NCBI GenBank assembly: GCA_003138975.1
Contig: PLHQ01000153.1
Span: 102,433 to 166,432 of the forward strand
DNA: 64,000 nt
Direction of reading: 5' to 3'
From: Acidobacteriaceae bacterium
GTDB taxonomy: Bacteria; Acidobacteriota; Terriglobia; Terriglobales; Acidobacteriaceae
Under the pieces are notes generated by a model that worked only from the letters and a program-made list of their open reading frames with translations, had not been told where the DNA came from and searched no databases. Below, piece after piece: positions 18,866 through 27,893 of the stretch (position 1 is the stretch's first letter; each line of letters opens with the position of its first letter). A program made the translations under genes and the position numbers.

Positions 18866-18934
18866 AAGCAGTTTTAGGTTCTCAGTCGCCATAGAACCGC
18901 CACTACAAGCTCTCCCCATGGGATAATGGATGGG

Positions 18935-19063
18935 ATGAGAAGAGACCGCCTGATCTTCGCTTTCTTCGCGGCCGCCATCCTCTTCTCGATGGTGCGCGAA
19001 TGGAGCGCGCCTGCGTCCTGCGCACGGGCGCTCCTAATTCTGCCAGCCGCGGCGCAACCCTAA
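18935..19063 (+). CDS. Possible small hydrophobic ORF (42 aa)
   Basis: Too short for the ORF track. It reads MRRDRLIFAFFAAAILFSMV and ends AAAQP, an Arg-rich start followed by a hydrophobic stretch and a helical tail, like a short membrane peptide. It sits in the 194-base gap between fabI and the convergent tsaE and overlaps the tsaE stop by four bases. No ribosome site is evident. It may be chance; the rest of the gap holds only a weak 6-bp hairpin at 18877-18898. Confidence 0.18.
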   Translation: MRRDRLIFAFFAAAILFSMVREWSAPASCARALLILPAAAQP

Positions 19064-19485
19064 CTGACGGTCCTGATCCTCCGCCCATTTTCCCCGGCGC
19101 GCTCCAAAGAAATCTCCACATCCCGCTCCCGCTGCAGACGCGGAAATTTCTCTCCCCACTCAACCAGCAAAATACTGTCCTCGGATCGCAAATCATCCAA
19201 GCCCAGCGTCTCCAGCTCGCGCTGCGTATCGACGCGGTAAAGATCAATGTGATAAAGATTGGCTCGCGGCCCACGATATTCGTGTACCAGTGTGAAGGTG
19301 GGACTGGTAACGTCATCTTCCTTCGCTGCCTGAAACGCCGCCGCAATTCCCTTGACCAGCGTGGTTTTCCCAGCTCCCAGATCTCCGCGCAAAAGAACGA
19401 GCTTGGGTGGCGCGAGCAATTCCGCCAGCGTGCGCCCGAAGGCAATCGTCTCCTCCGCCGAGTGTGTAGTGATCTCCCGCGTCAT
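19060..19485 (-). CDS. tsaE: tRNA threonylcarbamoyladenosine biosynthesis ATPase TsaE
   Basis: 141 residues. Walker A LRGDLGAGKTTLVKGIA at residues 32-48 and the TSPTFTLVHEY stretch, then LYHIDLYRV and LLVEWGEKF, are diagnostic of TsaE (YjeE). The protein partners with TsaB and TsaD to load the threonylcarbamoyl group onto A37 of ANN-decoding tRNAs. Neither partner is in the window. The gene stands alone on the minus strand, convergent with fabI. Confidence 0.94.
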   Translation of the reverse strand: MTREITTHSAEETIAFGRTLAELLAPPKLVLLRGDLGAGKTTLVKGIAAAFQAAKEDDVTSPTFTLVHEYRGPRANLYHIDLYRVDTQRELETLGLDDLRSEDSILLVEWGEKFPRLQRERDVEISLERAGENGRRIRTVS

Positions 19486-19590
19486 TTCCTGAATCTTGGT
19501 CGCAGATAAATCGCGCCCAAGCCAGGATCAGTATATCGAGAGCGTTGAACTCAGCGCCGGCACCGATCCGCGTATGCGACGGCGTCAGGA

Positions 19591-19986
19591 CTAGATCGTC
19601 TTTGGCACCACGAAAACGGACGACTTCAGCCCCAGCAGATTCCGGTCCGTTACATGATCGACCGACGTGCGCAAGCGGCGGTGGTCGTCATCCTCGAACG
19701 CGACGAAGCGGAACGGCTGCAATACTCCGTTCACCGTCTTCCGCATGGGGCTCAGGATCTCAGCCATGCCATGGACTGGCCCCGATTGCGTCTGAAATGC
19801 CAGTTCGACGAAAGAACCGGTTCCAAGGGGATGCTGCAATTGCAACAGTCCACCGGTCACGGAGATGCTTTGGAGTTTAGCTCTTGTACGCCGGCCATCT
19901 TCTAAACGGATCGCAGCCAGGACTGAATCTCCAAGCTGGACCCGGGCCGCTCGCCTCGATGGGTGCGGTTGGGGGAAGTGGGTCAT
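19591..19986 (-). CDS. PilZ-like domain protein (probable c-di-GMP binder)
   Basis: 131 residues. An N-terminal arginine cluster (PSRRAARVQLGDSV) is followed about 30 residues later by SISVTGGLLQL, and a beta-rich body (GSFVELAFQTQSGPVHGMAEILSPM). This layout resembles the PilZ pattern RxxxR ... [D/N]xSxxG, though the Asp/Asn position is Ser here, so c-di-GMP binding may be weak or lost. It could also be a degenerate PilZ used for protein contacts. It stands alone; the neighbouring genes are unrelated. Confidence 0.55.
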   Translation of the reverse strand: MTHFPQPHPSRRAARVQLGDSVLAAIRLEDGRRTRAKLQSISVTGGLLQLQHPLGTGSFVELAFQTQSGPVHGMAEILSPMRKTVNGVLQPFRFVAFEDDDHRRLRTSVDHVTDRNLLGLKSSVFVVPKTI

Positions 19987-20202
19987 AAGCTGACTGGACT
20001 ATGACACGCCGTGGGAACAGGTAACAGGTTACGGAAGCAAATGGCCGGATTCCCGCGCTGCTAGCCTCTCTACAGCGCACCCAAATCTTTCGCACACAAG
20101 CGTTTAGCAGTCTGTTTACTATTGATACAATGTCCCATCAGACGAAGTGGATTTAACAGCAGCCGCGAGAACCACCTTCATCTTGGCGCTAGGAGCACTT
20201 CA

Positions 20203-21324
20203 ATGCGTCGTTATTCATCTCTAGCTTGTTCCATCGTGATTTTCTTATCCTTAACCGTATATTTCCAGAGCCAGACTGCCTCGCCGAAGACTCGCACTCC
20301 ACTCCGCGTCGGCATCGTTGGTCTCGTTCACGGACATGTTCAGGGATTTTTTGAGCATTCGCTTTACAATCCAGAAATTGAGATCGTCGGCATTGCTGAA
20401 CCTGACCAGTCCCTCGCTTCTCAATACGCGACGCGTTATGGCATCGATCGAGGATTATTGTTCCCCGACCTGGAACAAATGCTCGCACGAGCACATCCGC
20501 AGGCCGTCCTCGTCTACACCAATACTTACGACCATCGCCGCGTGGTCGAAATCTGCGCCCGGCACGGCGTCCATGTCATGATGGAAAAGCCGCTGGCGGT
20601 CAGTTTGGAGGATGGACTGGCTATCCAGAAGGCAGCACACCTGGGCGAGATTCATGTCCTCGTCAACTACGAGACGACATGGTACCCGAGCAACCGTGCC
20701 GCGTACGATCTAGTCCACGAGCACGCACTCGGTGACGTGCGCAAGGTCGTCGTCCACGATGGTCACAGTGGGCCCAAGGAAATCGGTGTCGGCCCCGAAT
20801 TCCTGACGTGGCTTACCGATCCCAAACTCAACGGCGGAGGCGCCCTGTTCGACTTCGGATGCTACGGCGCCGACCTAATGACGTGGTTGATGGACGGGCA
20901 ACGCCCCGAAACAGTCACCGCCGTCACCCAGCAGATCAAACCCGAAATCTACCCGCGAGTCGATGACGAGGCGACAATCATCCTGACGTATCCCAAAGCC
21001 CAAGCCATCGTACAAGCCTCCTGGAATTGGCCGTTCGACCGCAAAGACATCGAAGTATACGGACAAACGGGATATGTGATCACGGTGAAGCGGGATGATG
21101 TTCGCGTACGGCGTGCCGGCGGCCAGGAAGAGCAGGCCGCCGCCAAGCCCCTTCCTGCCCCATACGATAACTCGCTTTCTCTTCTAAGGGCAGTGGTAAT
21201 CGATGGAATGAAACCGGATGACTTGTCATCCCTTGAAACCAATCTCACTGTAACGGAAATCCTGGATGCCGCACGTCGTTCCGCATCTTCAGGAAAGACG
21301 ATTCACTTGCCAGCTTCGAGGTGA
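20203..21324 (+). CDS. Exported Gfo/Idh/MocA family oxidoreductase
   Basis: 373 residues from the ATG at 20203, preceded by AGGAG at 20191; the 27 upstream codons in the track are not favoured. The N-terminus MRRYSSLACSIVIFLSLTVY looks like a signal peptide, with an RR pair that could be Tat. The dinucleotide-binding start LRVGIVGLVHGHVQGF and the family EKP motif (MMEKPLAVS) are present. The usual GGGxxxDxGxHxxD active-site stretch reads GGGALFDFGCYGADLM, so Tyr replaces the typical His. Likely a periplasmic NAD(P)-dependent sugar or polyol oxidoreductase; substrate unknown. Confidence 0.8.
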   Translation: MRRYSSLACSIVIFLSLTVYFQSQTASPKTRTPLRVGIVGLVHGHVQGFFEHSLYNPEIEIVGIAEPDQSLASQYATRYGIDRGLLFPDLEQMLARAHPQAVLVYTNTYDHRRVVEICARHGVHVMMEKPLAVSLEDGLAIQKAAHLGEIHVLVNYETTWYPSNRAAYDLVHEHALGDVRKVVVHDGHSGPKEIGVGPEFLTWLTDPKLNGGGALFDFGCYGADLMTWLMDGQRPETVTAVTQQIKPEIYPRVDDEATIILTYPKAQAIVQASWNWPFDRKDIEVYGQTGYVITVKRDDVRVRRAGGQEEQAAAKPLPAPYDNSLSLLRAVVIDGMKPDDLSSLETNLTVTEILDAARRSASSGKTIHLPASR

Positions 21325-21345
21325 GGGCGGGATCCCAAGGGCACT

Positions 21346-22914
21346 CTAGTCACCCCAGCACACCAATTTTTCTTTCGCGGCCTTCTGTGTGCGCTGGAAA
21401 GCCTTCGGCAATCCCTTCAGCAAATCCGTCGCCACCAGTGAATGGTCGCCTACGCTCTCGCGCATCACATCGCCGGCAAGACCGTGTAGATGCACGGCTG
21501 CGAGCACTGCGGCGAACGCATCCTTCGTGTGCTGTGCAATCATGCCCGCAACAATACCTGTCAGAATGTCTCCCGTGCCACCGGTGGCCATTCCCGGATT
21601 GCCCGTCGTGTTCACCCAAGCTTCGCCGTCTGGCCTCACCACCAGAGTGCGATGGCCTTTGAGCACGACAATCAATTCGTGTTCGCGCGCAAACTTCCGC
21701 GCCACTCCCAATCGATCTTTTTGCACATCGGCAATGCTGGATCCCGCCAGCCGCGCCATCTCTCCCGGATGCGGAGTGATCACCAGCGTCCGGCCCTTGC
21801 CATTCAATTCATCCGTGCGGCCCTCAAACGCATTCAGGCCGTCGGCATCTACCACCATAGGGACGTGCAACTTGGCGACCAGACTACGCACCAGCTCCGA
21901 AGTCTGCGGATCCCGCGAAATTCCCGGCCCAATCGCGAGCACGTTCTTCCCTTTCGTCAACTCTGCGATTCGATCTTGTGCGTTAGCCGAAATCGTGCCT
22001 GCATCCGTCTCGGGCAATGGCTCGGTCATCAACTCCGGATGGAATCCCGCCACCGTTCCCAGCACGGACCTCGGCGTCGCCACCGTCGAAAGCCCCGCCC
22101 CCGCACGCAGGGCCGACATTCCTGCCATTGCCACCGCTCCAGATTTCCCGAGTGATCCTCCAACCACCAGCACGTGGCCGTAGTTGCCTTTGTTCGACTC
22201 GGCTGGGCGTGGCCCAATCAGCGGGGCAAGGTCGTGCGACGTGATGACATTTAATTGCAGGGCTGAAACAATCGCTTCTTGCGGAGAGCCGATACCAGCC
22301 ACAAAGGTTAATCCCGCAGTGAGTGAGCTAAACACGTGCGCCGGACGAGGCGCTGTAAAAGTAACGATCGCATCAGCTCGGGCGATGATCCCAGTCTGCG
22401 CGGTCATCGCGTCTGCATCAGCCCCGGAAGGAATGTCCACGGCAATTACGGGCGCCTCATTCGCATTCATGATCGCGATCGCGTCGGCATAGAGTCCGCT
22501 CACCGGCGGTTTGAAACCCGTGCCCAGAATCGCATCCAGATAAAGATCCGCATGCAGCGAGGGCCGCACCCGGTCACTCTTCAATTCTTCGCTGGAATGC
22601 ACCGCGATTGCAGGCGACGGTAATTTGCCAAGCATGATCGCCGCATCGCCCCGCAAATCGTCGGGGTTCGCCAGCAGGATCACCTGAACCCGTTTTCTCG
22701 CCTGATGCAACCGCCGCGCCGCCACAAAACCGTCGCCGCCATTATTCCCTTTACCGCAGAAAACCACGATGCTCCGCGCCGCTCCGTGATGCGAGAGCAC
22801 GCAATCCGCCACGGCCGCGCCCGCATTCTCCATCAGCGTGAGTGAGGGCACCCCGAAACGCTCGCTGGTGGCGACGTCAATGGCTCGCATTTCTGCAGCA
22901 GTAACGATTTTCAT
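21346..22914 (-). CDS. nnr: Bifunctional NAD(P)H-hydrate epimerase / ADP-dependent dehydratase
   Basis: 522 residues in two domains. The N-terminal YjeF_N epimerase domain (about 1-215) has MENAGAAVADCVLSH, FCGKGNNGGDGFVAARRL and DAILGTGFKPPVSG. The C-terminal ribokinase-like dehydratase domain (about 230-510) has NKGNYGHVLVVGGSLGKSGA and the signature NPGMATGGTGDILTGIVAGMIAQ. It repairs damaged NAD(P)H hydrates in the cytoplasm. The start overlaps the stop of the K+ channel gene by four bases (ATGA), so they are co-translated, although no functional link is known. Confidence 0.95.
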   Translation of the reverse strand: MKIVTAAEMRAIDVATSERFGVPSLTLMENAGAAVADCVLSHHGAARSIVVFCGKGNNGGDGFVAARRLHQARKRVQVILLANPDDLRGDAAIMLGKLPSPAIAVHSSEELKSDRVRPSLHADLYLDAILGTGFKPPVSGLYADAIAIMNANEAPVIAVDIPSGADADAMTAQTGIIARADAIVTFTAPRPAHVFSSLTAGLTFVAGIGSPQEAIVSALQLNVITSHDLAPLIGPRPAESNKGNYGHVLVVGGSLGKSGAVAMAGMSALRAGAGLSTVATPRSVLGTVAGFHPELMTEPLPETDAGTISANAQDRIAELTKGKNVLAIGPGISRDPQTSELVRSLVAKLHVPMVVDADGLNAFEGRTDELNGKGRTLVITPHPGEMARLAGSSIADVQKDRLGVARKFAREHELIVVLKGHRTLVVRPDGEAWVNTTGNPGMATGGTGDILTGIVAGMIAQHTKDAFAAVLAAVHLHGLAGDVMRESVGDHSLVATDLLKGLPKAFQRTQKAAKEKLVCWGD

Positions 22915-23912
22915 GACCGGGAACCTGCGGTCTGTTCCAGTTGCCGCAGTTGCGAGGGTTCGCCCATTGCGATCAGGCAGTCTCCGGGCTCGATGCGTTC
23001 ATCGGGTGCAGGATTGAATCGCATTCCCGCCTGCCGCTTAATGGCGAGGATAATCACGCCGCGATCCTGACGGATGCGCGAACTTTCGATCGTTGTGCCC
23101 GCAAAGACGGACCTGGCGGTGATGTGAATCTCGCCAATCTCCAGATCCATGCCAAGATGAGTCGTTGCGGTATCGAGAAAGCTAACCACGTGCGGCCGCA
23201 ACAGCGACTGCGCAATGCGCTGTCCAGCAAACGAATACGGCGAAACGACAGAGTCCGCGCCGGCAGTCAGCAGATGTTTCTCCGCCCCGTCTTCACTGGC
23301 CCGCGCAATGATTTTCAGATGCGGATTCAATCCCCGCGCGGTGAGCACAATGTAGAGGTTGGTCGCATCCGTAGTAGTGGCGGCGATAAGCCCGCGGGCC
23401 CGCTCGATCTGTGCGATGCGCAAAACTTGCTCTTGCGTAGCATCGCCCGTAACCACCAGCCAGTCCTCGCCGCTATAGCGCTGCAGCTTGGCTTCGGCGC
23501 TCTCGATGATGACGAACGGCGCTGGCTTGCGCGCCAATTCTCGCGCCACGCTGCGCCCTACCCGTCCCATGCCACAGATGATGTAGTGGTCGTCGAGACG
23601 CCCGATGTCGCGCTCCATGCGCCGCCTTCCAAAGAAGCTCTGCAACTCGAATTCTAGCAAAGCCTGGCTCAGGGCCCCCACGCCCAACAACACCAGCGAT
23701 ACACCCGTCAGAATCACAATCACGTTGAAGACGCGCCCGGCGTGGGAAAGCGGATGCACCTCCTGATATCCGATGGTAGTCAAGGTCGTAACCACCATGT
23801 AAAAGCCGTCAAACCATGGCCATCCCTCGATGAAGTGATATCCGGCCGTTCCCACTGCCATGACTATCAGCAGCAGCGCACCAATCACTCGCAGATTGCG
23901 GACAGCTTTCAT
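22911..23912 (-). CDS. Two-TM potassium channel-like protein with RCK (TrkA-N/TrkA-C) domains
   Basis: 333 residues from the ATG at 23912 (MKAVRNLRVIGAL); upstream codons in the track are short-word repeat sequence. Two membrane helices flank a pore loop whose filter reads TTIGYQEVHPLS. Then comes a TrkA-N Rossmann domain (YIICGMGRVGRSVARELARK, VVTGDATQEQVL) and a TrkA-C domain ending at residue ~330. The architecture is that of MthK/Kch-type channels gated by cytosolic ligands. The filter has Gln where most K+ channels have Gly (GYG). The gene is translationally coupled to nnr. Confidence 0.88.
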   Translation of the reverse strand: MKAVRNLRVIGALLLIVMAVGTAGYHFIEGWPWFDGFYMVVTTLTTIGYQEVHPLSHAGRVFNVIVILTGVSLVLLGVGALSQALLEFELQSFFGRRRMERDIGRLDDHYIICGMGRVGRSVARELARKPAPFVIIESAEAKLQRYSGEDWLVVTGDATQEQVLRIAQIERARGLIAATTTDATNLYIVLTARGLNPHLKIIARASEDGAEKHLLTAGADSVVSPYSFAGQRIAQSLLRPHVVSFLDTATTHLGMDLEIGEIHITARSVFAGTTIESSRIRQDRGVIILAIKRQAGMRFNPAPDERIEPGDCLIAMGEPSQLRQLEQTAGSRS

Positions 23913-24010
23913 GGAAATGCAGTGGTGAGTGATCGGTAGCCAGTGATTAGTAACAGCGACCGAGTAACGCCGTTGGTTTTGCTGACCACTAGCCACTGAC
24001 TATAAAACAA

Positions 24011-24038
24011 AAAGGCCCTCCGCGCTGTGCGGAGGGCC
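24011..24038 (-). terminator. Intrinsic terminator of the APC permease gene
   Basis: A perfect 10-bp stem GGCCCTCCGC / GCGGAGGGCC with a 5-base loop. On the minus strand it is followed by TTTTTGTTTTATA. It sits just after the stop of the 24052-25617 permease gene. Confidence 0.85.
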
Positions 24039-24051
24039 GCGCTACAAGACG

Positions 24052-25617
24052 TCAGTCCGCCATGGTCGGAGCAGGACTAGGCTTGGCAAGGGCAGCCTGC
24101 ACCCGGCTGTGGTGCCTTCCATAACCGAAATACACCACCATCCCGATGATGAGCCAGACAATCAGCCGCAGCCACGTATCGCGAGGCAAGCTAGCCATCA
24201 TGAATCCCGCAATAAGAATCCCCATGAACGGAACGAATGGAACCCACGGAGTCTTGAACGGACGTTTCAGTTCGGGCCGGCGGCGGCGCAGTATCCACAC
24301 ACCGGCACAGACAATCACGAAGGCCAACAACGTGCCAATGCTGACCAATTCGCCCAAAATTCCGATCGGGATGACCGAAGCGAAAATAGCTACAAAGATT
24401 CCCACTGTGATGCTGGAGATCCAGGGCGTGCGAAATTTGGGATGAATTGCGCCAGCCCACGGCGGCAGCAAGCCGTCCCGCGACATGGAAAAGAAGACGC
24501 GCGACTGGCCTAGCAACATCACCAGCATGACACTGCCCAACCCGGCAATCGCTCCAAGTTTCACCAAGATGCTGCCCCAGCGCACGCCGGTATGATCGAT
24601 TCCTACCGCTACCGGATCGGGGACATTCAGCGTTGTGTAGGACACTACGCCTGTTAGCAGTCCGGCCACTAGAATGTAGAGGATAGTACAGATTACCAGC
24701 GAACCCAAAATCCCGATGGGCATATCCCTCTGCGGATTCTTGGCTTCTTGTGCAGCGGTAGACACCGCATCGAAACCAATATAGGCAAAGAAAATCACCC
24801 CTGCTCCGCGGGCAATACCCGACCAGCCGTAGTGTCCGAATTCGCCGGTGTTGGGAGGGATGAAAGGGTGCCAGTTGGCAGCGGCAATGCCGGGATGCTT
24901 ACTGACAAAAATGGCAGCAATCCCAATGAAGGTGAGCACAATCGCAATCTTTATCATCACAATCCCAGAGTTGAGGTTCGCCGACTCTTTGATGCCGATC
25001 ACAAGGACCACGGTTACGGCTGTGATCGCCAGAAATGCCAGCATGTTAAAGACGCCCTGCACGTGTGGAAGGGTTGATGGGTTCACTCTGTGCGCCTGCA
25101 GCGTTGGCAGGATGGTCGCCAGCCGTTCCCAGCGGGCGTTGTACATTACCAAGTCTGTTCCCGGCGTAGCCGTCCATGCAGGCGGAAGATGAATCCCGAA
25201 GTCCTGCAGGAAGCTGTTGAAATATCCGCTCCAGCCGGATGCCACCGTCGCAGCCCCGAAGGCATACTCCAAAATCAAGTCCCAACCGATGATCCAGGCG
25301 AAGATCTCGCCCAGCGTCGCATAGCCGTAAGTGTAGGCGGACCCGGCAATGGGAATCAGCGAGGCAAACTCCGAATAGCATAGGCCGGCAAAAGCGCAGC
25401 CAATGCCCGCCAGGACAAACGAGAGTACGATGGCGGGGCCCGCATACTGAGCCGCTGCCGCTCCGGTCAGCACGAAGATCCCCGCACCGATGATGGCTCC
25501 GATTCCCAGCGTAATCAGATTGGTTGGACCGAGGGCGCGTTTGAGGCTGTGTTCGCCTGTCTCGCGGGCTTCCTCCATCAGCAGGTTCAGTGGCTTGGTT
25601 GCCAGCAGATTTGCCAT
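24052..25617 (-). CDS. APC family amino acid permease (cationic amino acid transporter type)
   Basis: 521 residues, about twelve to fourteen membrane segments. Helix 1 has the APC motif LITLGIGAIIGAGIFVLTG, followed by LSFVLAGIGCAFAGLCYSEFASLIPIAGSAYTYGYATLGE. This resembles the CAT/YfnA group. The N-terminal KPLNLLMEEARETGEHSLKRALGP is typical of that group. Probable function is proton-coupled uptake of amino acids. It lies 21 bases downstream of a second APC permease on the same strand, probably one transcript, ending at a clear terminator. Confidence 0.92.
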   Translation of the reverse strand: MANLLATKPLNLLMEEARETGEHSLKRALGPTNLITLGIGAIIGAGIFVLTGAAAAQYAGPAIVLSFVLAGIGCAFAGLCYSEFASLIPIAGSAYTYGYATLGEIFAWIIGWDLILEYAFGAATVASGWSGYFNSFLQDFGIHLPPAWTATPGTDLVMYNARWERLATILPTLQAHRVNPSTLPHVQGVFNMLAFLAITAVTVVLVIGIKESANLNSGIVMIKIAIVLTFIGIAAIFVSKHPGIAAANWHPFIPPNTGEFGHYGWSGIARGAGVIFFAYIGFDAVSTAAQEAKNPQRDMPIGILGSLVICTILYILVAGLLTGVVSYTTLNVPDPVAVGIDHTGVRWGSILVKLGAIAGLGSVMLVMLLGQSRVFFSMSRDGLLPPWAGAIHPKFRTPWISSITVGIFVAIFASVIPIGILGELVSIGTLLAFVIVCAGVWILRRRRPELKRPFKTPWVPFVPFMGILIAGFMMASLPRDTWLRLIVWLIIGMVVYFGYGRHHSRVQAALAKPSPAPTMAD

Positions 25618-25638
25618 TCGTCCGTTTCTCCTTGGAAG

Positions 25639-27228
25639 CTATGCCGGTACGCGCTTTGCGCCCGCGCTTCTCGACCACGCGTGATATACCGGGATACCCA
25701 GCAGCACCACAATCAGCCCCGGCCATGTGAACTGCGGTTTGTAGCGTAATAGTACGACATCAATAGATAAAGCCATCGCAATATAAATCGCCGGCAGCAC
25801 GGGATAGCCCACGGCACGATAAGGCCGCTCGGCATCGGGATGCGTGCGCCGCAGCACAAACAGTCCCACGATCGTCAAAATGTAAAACACGAGCACCGCG
25901 AAAATAATGTAGTCCAGAAGTTGCCCGTAGCTGCCCGACACGCAGAGCAGACACGCCCACACCATCTGCACCATCAGCGAAACTGCCGGCGTCTTGTACG
26001 TGGGATGCAGTTTGGCGACGCTTTTGAAGAACAAGCCATCTTTCGCCATGGCATAGTAAACGCGCGCGCCAGAGAGAATCAGGCCATTGTTGCAGCCGAA
26101 ACTGGAAATCAGAATGGCCCCGGCCATCAGCAGACCTCCCACGGAGCCGAACATCTGCGTCATCACCGCCGTTGCCACACGATCCTCAGCCGCATACTTG
26201 ATGCCCCGCCCTAGAACCGTTGCTGCGCTCGGTGTTCCGTCGAGCGGGAGCGCGTTCAGATAAATCAGGTTGCAGGCAATGTAGAGCGCGATCACCACCC
26301 CCGTGCCCAACGCCAGCGACAACGGCAAGTTGCGGCTGGGATTCTTTACTTCACCGGCAGTGAACGTCACGTTGTTCCAAGCATCCGCGGAAAAAAGCGA
26401 ACCCACCTGTGCCACCGCAAGAATCGTCAGTGTGCCCACCGTCACCACCGGCCCCCCCACTCCCACCTGCACGGCGTGCTGCGCGCCCAGTCCCGCATTC
26501 CGCCAGAAATGTCCGCTGAAGTTCGCAGCCAAAGCATGAGCATTCCGCCCCAGCGCCAATCCGAACAAGGCCAATCCCAGAAGCGCCGAGACCTTTGCTG
26601 CAGTAAAAACATTCTGGATAAGAGCCCCGGTTTTCACACCGAAGATATTCACCACCGAGAGGAACACTACAAGGAGAATGGCAACCAGGTTCTGGGTATT
26701 GATTCCGACATCCATGTTGCCCAAAACCATGGGCCCAAGACGAATCGGCGGGACTTTCCAGAGATGCAGAATCCAATGGGAAGAAGAAATTGCGGGAAAG
26801 AAAACACCCAGAAACTTCCCGAAAGCCACGCCCACGGCCGCAATCGTCCCAGTCTGAATTACGAGGAATAGAGTCCAGCCGTAGAGGAAGCCCCACAACG
26901 GCCCCAAGGCTTCGCGCAGATAGACATACTGCCCACCGGCTCGCGGCATCATGGCCGCCAGTTCGCCATAGCTGAGAGCAGCGACGATGGTCATGAATCC
27001 GGCCACAGCCCACGCGCCAATCAGCAGCGCGGGTGAATCCACTTCGCGGGCAATCTCCGCCGAAACAATGAAAATGCCCGAGCCGATCATCGACCCCATG
27101 ACCAGCATGGTGGCGCTGGTCAGGCCCAGGCCCTTGACCAACTCCTTATCTTGATGGCTATGAATCTCCCAATCGCTGCCGGCAGCCGGCCGCGTTGTCG
27201 GTGTGCTCAGGATCCCTCCTTGAAGCAT
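25639..27228 (-). CDS. APC family amino acid permease (LAT-like)
   Basis: 529 residues. The first helix region GLTSATMLVMGSMIGSGIFIVSAEIAREVDSP and the block MPRAGGQYVYLREALGPLWGFLYGWTLFLV are characteristic of APC transporters closer to the L-type/exchanger group than to its downstream neighbour. So two different APC subfamilies are encoded side by side. The start may be the track ATG or a few codons later. Upstream lies thiE, 51 bases away on the same strand. Substrate not determinable from sequence. Confidence 0.9.
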   Translation of the reverse strand: MLQGGILSTPTTRPAAGSDWEIHSHQDKELVKGLGLTSATMLVMGSMIGSGIFIVSAEIAREVDSPALLIGAWAVAGFMTIVAALSYGELAAMMPRAGGQYVYLREALGPLWGFLYGWTLFLVIQTGTIAAVGVAFGKFLGVFFPAISSSHWILHLWKVPPIRLGPMVLGNMDVGINTQNLVAILLVVFLSVVNIFGVKTGALIQNVFTAAKVSALLGLALFGLALGRNAHALAANFSGHFWRNAGLGAQHAVQVGVGGPVVTVGTLTILAVAQVGSLFSADAWNNVTFTAGEVKNPSRNLPLSLALGTGVVIALYIACNLIYLNALPLDGTPSAATVLGRGIKYAAEDRVATAVMTQMFGSVGGLLMAGAILISSFGCNNGLILSGARVYYAMAKDGLFFKSVAKLHPTYKTPAVSLMVQMVWACLLCVSGSYGQLLDYIIFAVLVFYILTIVGLFVLRRTHPDAERPYRAVGYPVLPAIYIAMALSIDVVLLRYKPQFTWPGLIVVLLGIPVYHAWSRSAGAKRVPA

Positions 27229-27278
27229 GCTCGCGGCTCTTGCCGCAGTTCCACGGGCACTCTCAGGGTGGAATGACT

Positions 27279-27893
27279 TTACCTCAAGACGCGAAAAAAT
27301 TCCTCTGCTGATTTGCGCGGCTCCCGTAACAAATCCGATATCACCGCCACGGAATCGGCCCCGGCCTCAATCACGGAAGCTGCGTTACCTCGAGTGATTC
27401 CCCCAATAGCCACTAGTCGTTTTCTCGTCAACGGCCGCGCCCGGCGCACACCGTCGAGGCCGACCACCGGATCAGGCTGGTTCTTGCTGGACGTGGAAAA
27501 CACGGGTCCAATCGCGAGATAGTCGGCAGAGGTTTGATCAGCCTCCTCAAGCTGCCCTGGTTTATGCGTCGAAACTCCGAGCCAGCGGTCGGGTCCAATG
27601 ATCCTTCGCACCGATTCCGGCGAGAGATCATCCTGCCCCACATGGACGCCGTCGAACTCTGCAGCCAGACACAAGTCTGCGCGGTCGTTCATGATCAGCT
27701 TAACCGCACCACCGACACGCTTCTTTAGCTCCCGCGCCTGCTCCAGCATCACGCGTGGGTTTCCGCTTTTGTTGCGGTACTGCAGTAGTGTGCATCCGCC
27801 AGCAACAAGTTCCTCGGCAAAGATTTCCAAGTCTTCCGTGGATGAGAAGCACGCTGCATCCACAATGGCGTAAAGAAGAGGGACAGAAATCAC
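27279..27893 (-). CDS. thiE: Thiamine phosphate synthase ThiE
   Basis: 204 residues. It couples hydroxymethylpyrimidine pyrophosphate with thiazole phosphate to give thiamine phosphate. Visible family motifs: the TIM-barrel strand [55 protein letters not shown], and [28 protein letters not shown]. The start overlaps the accC stop by four bases (ATGA), so thiamine synthesis is coupled to the acetyl-CoA carboxylase gene. The HMP-producing thiC is 19 kb away. Confidence 0.95.
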   Translation of the reverse strand: MISVPLLYAIVDAACFSSTEDLEIFAEELVAGGCTLLQYRNKSGNPRVMLEQARELKKRVGGAVKLIMNDRADLCLAAEFDGVHVGQDDLSPESVRRIIGPDRWLGVSTHKPGQLEEADQTSADYLAIGPVFSTSSKNQPDPVVGLDGVRRARPLTRKRLVAIGGITRGNAASVIEAGADSVAVISDLLREPRKSAEEFFRVLR

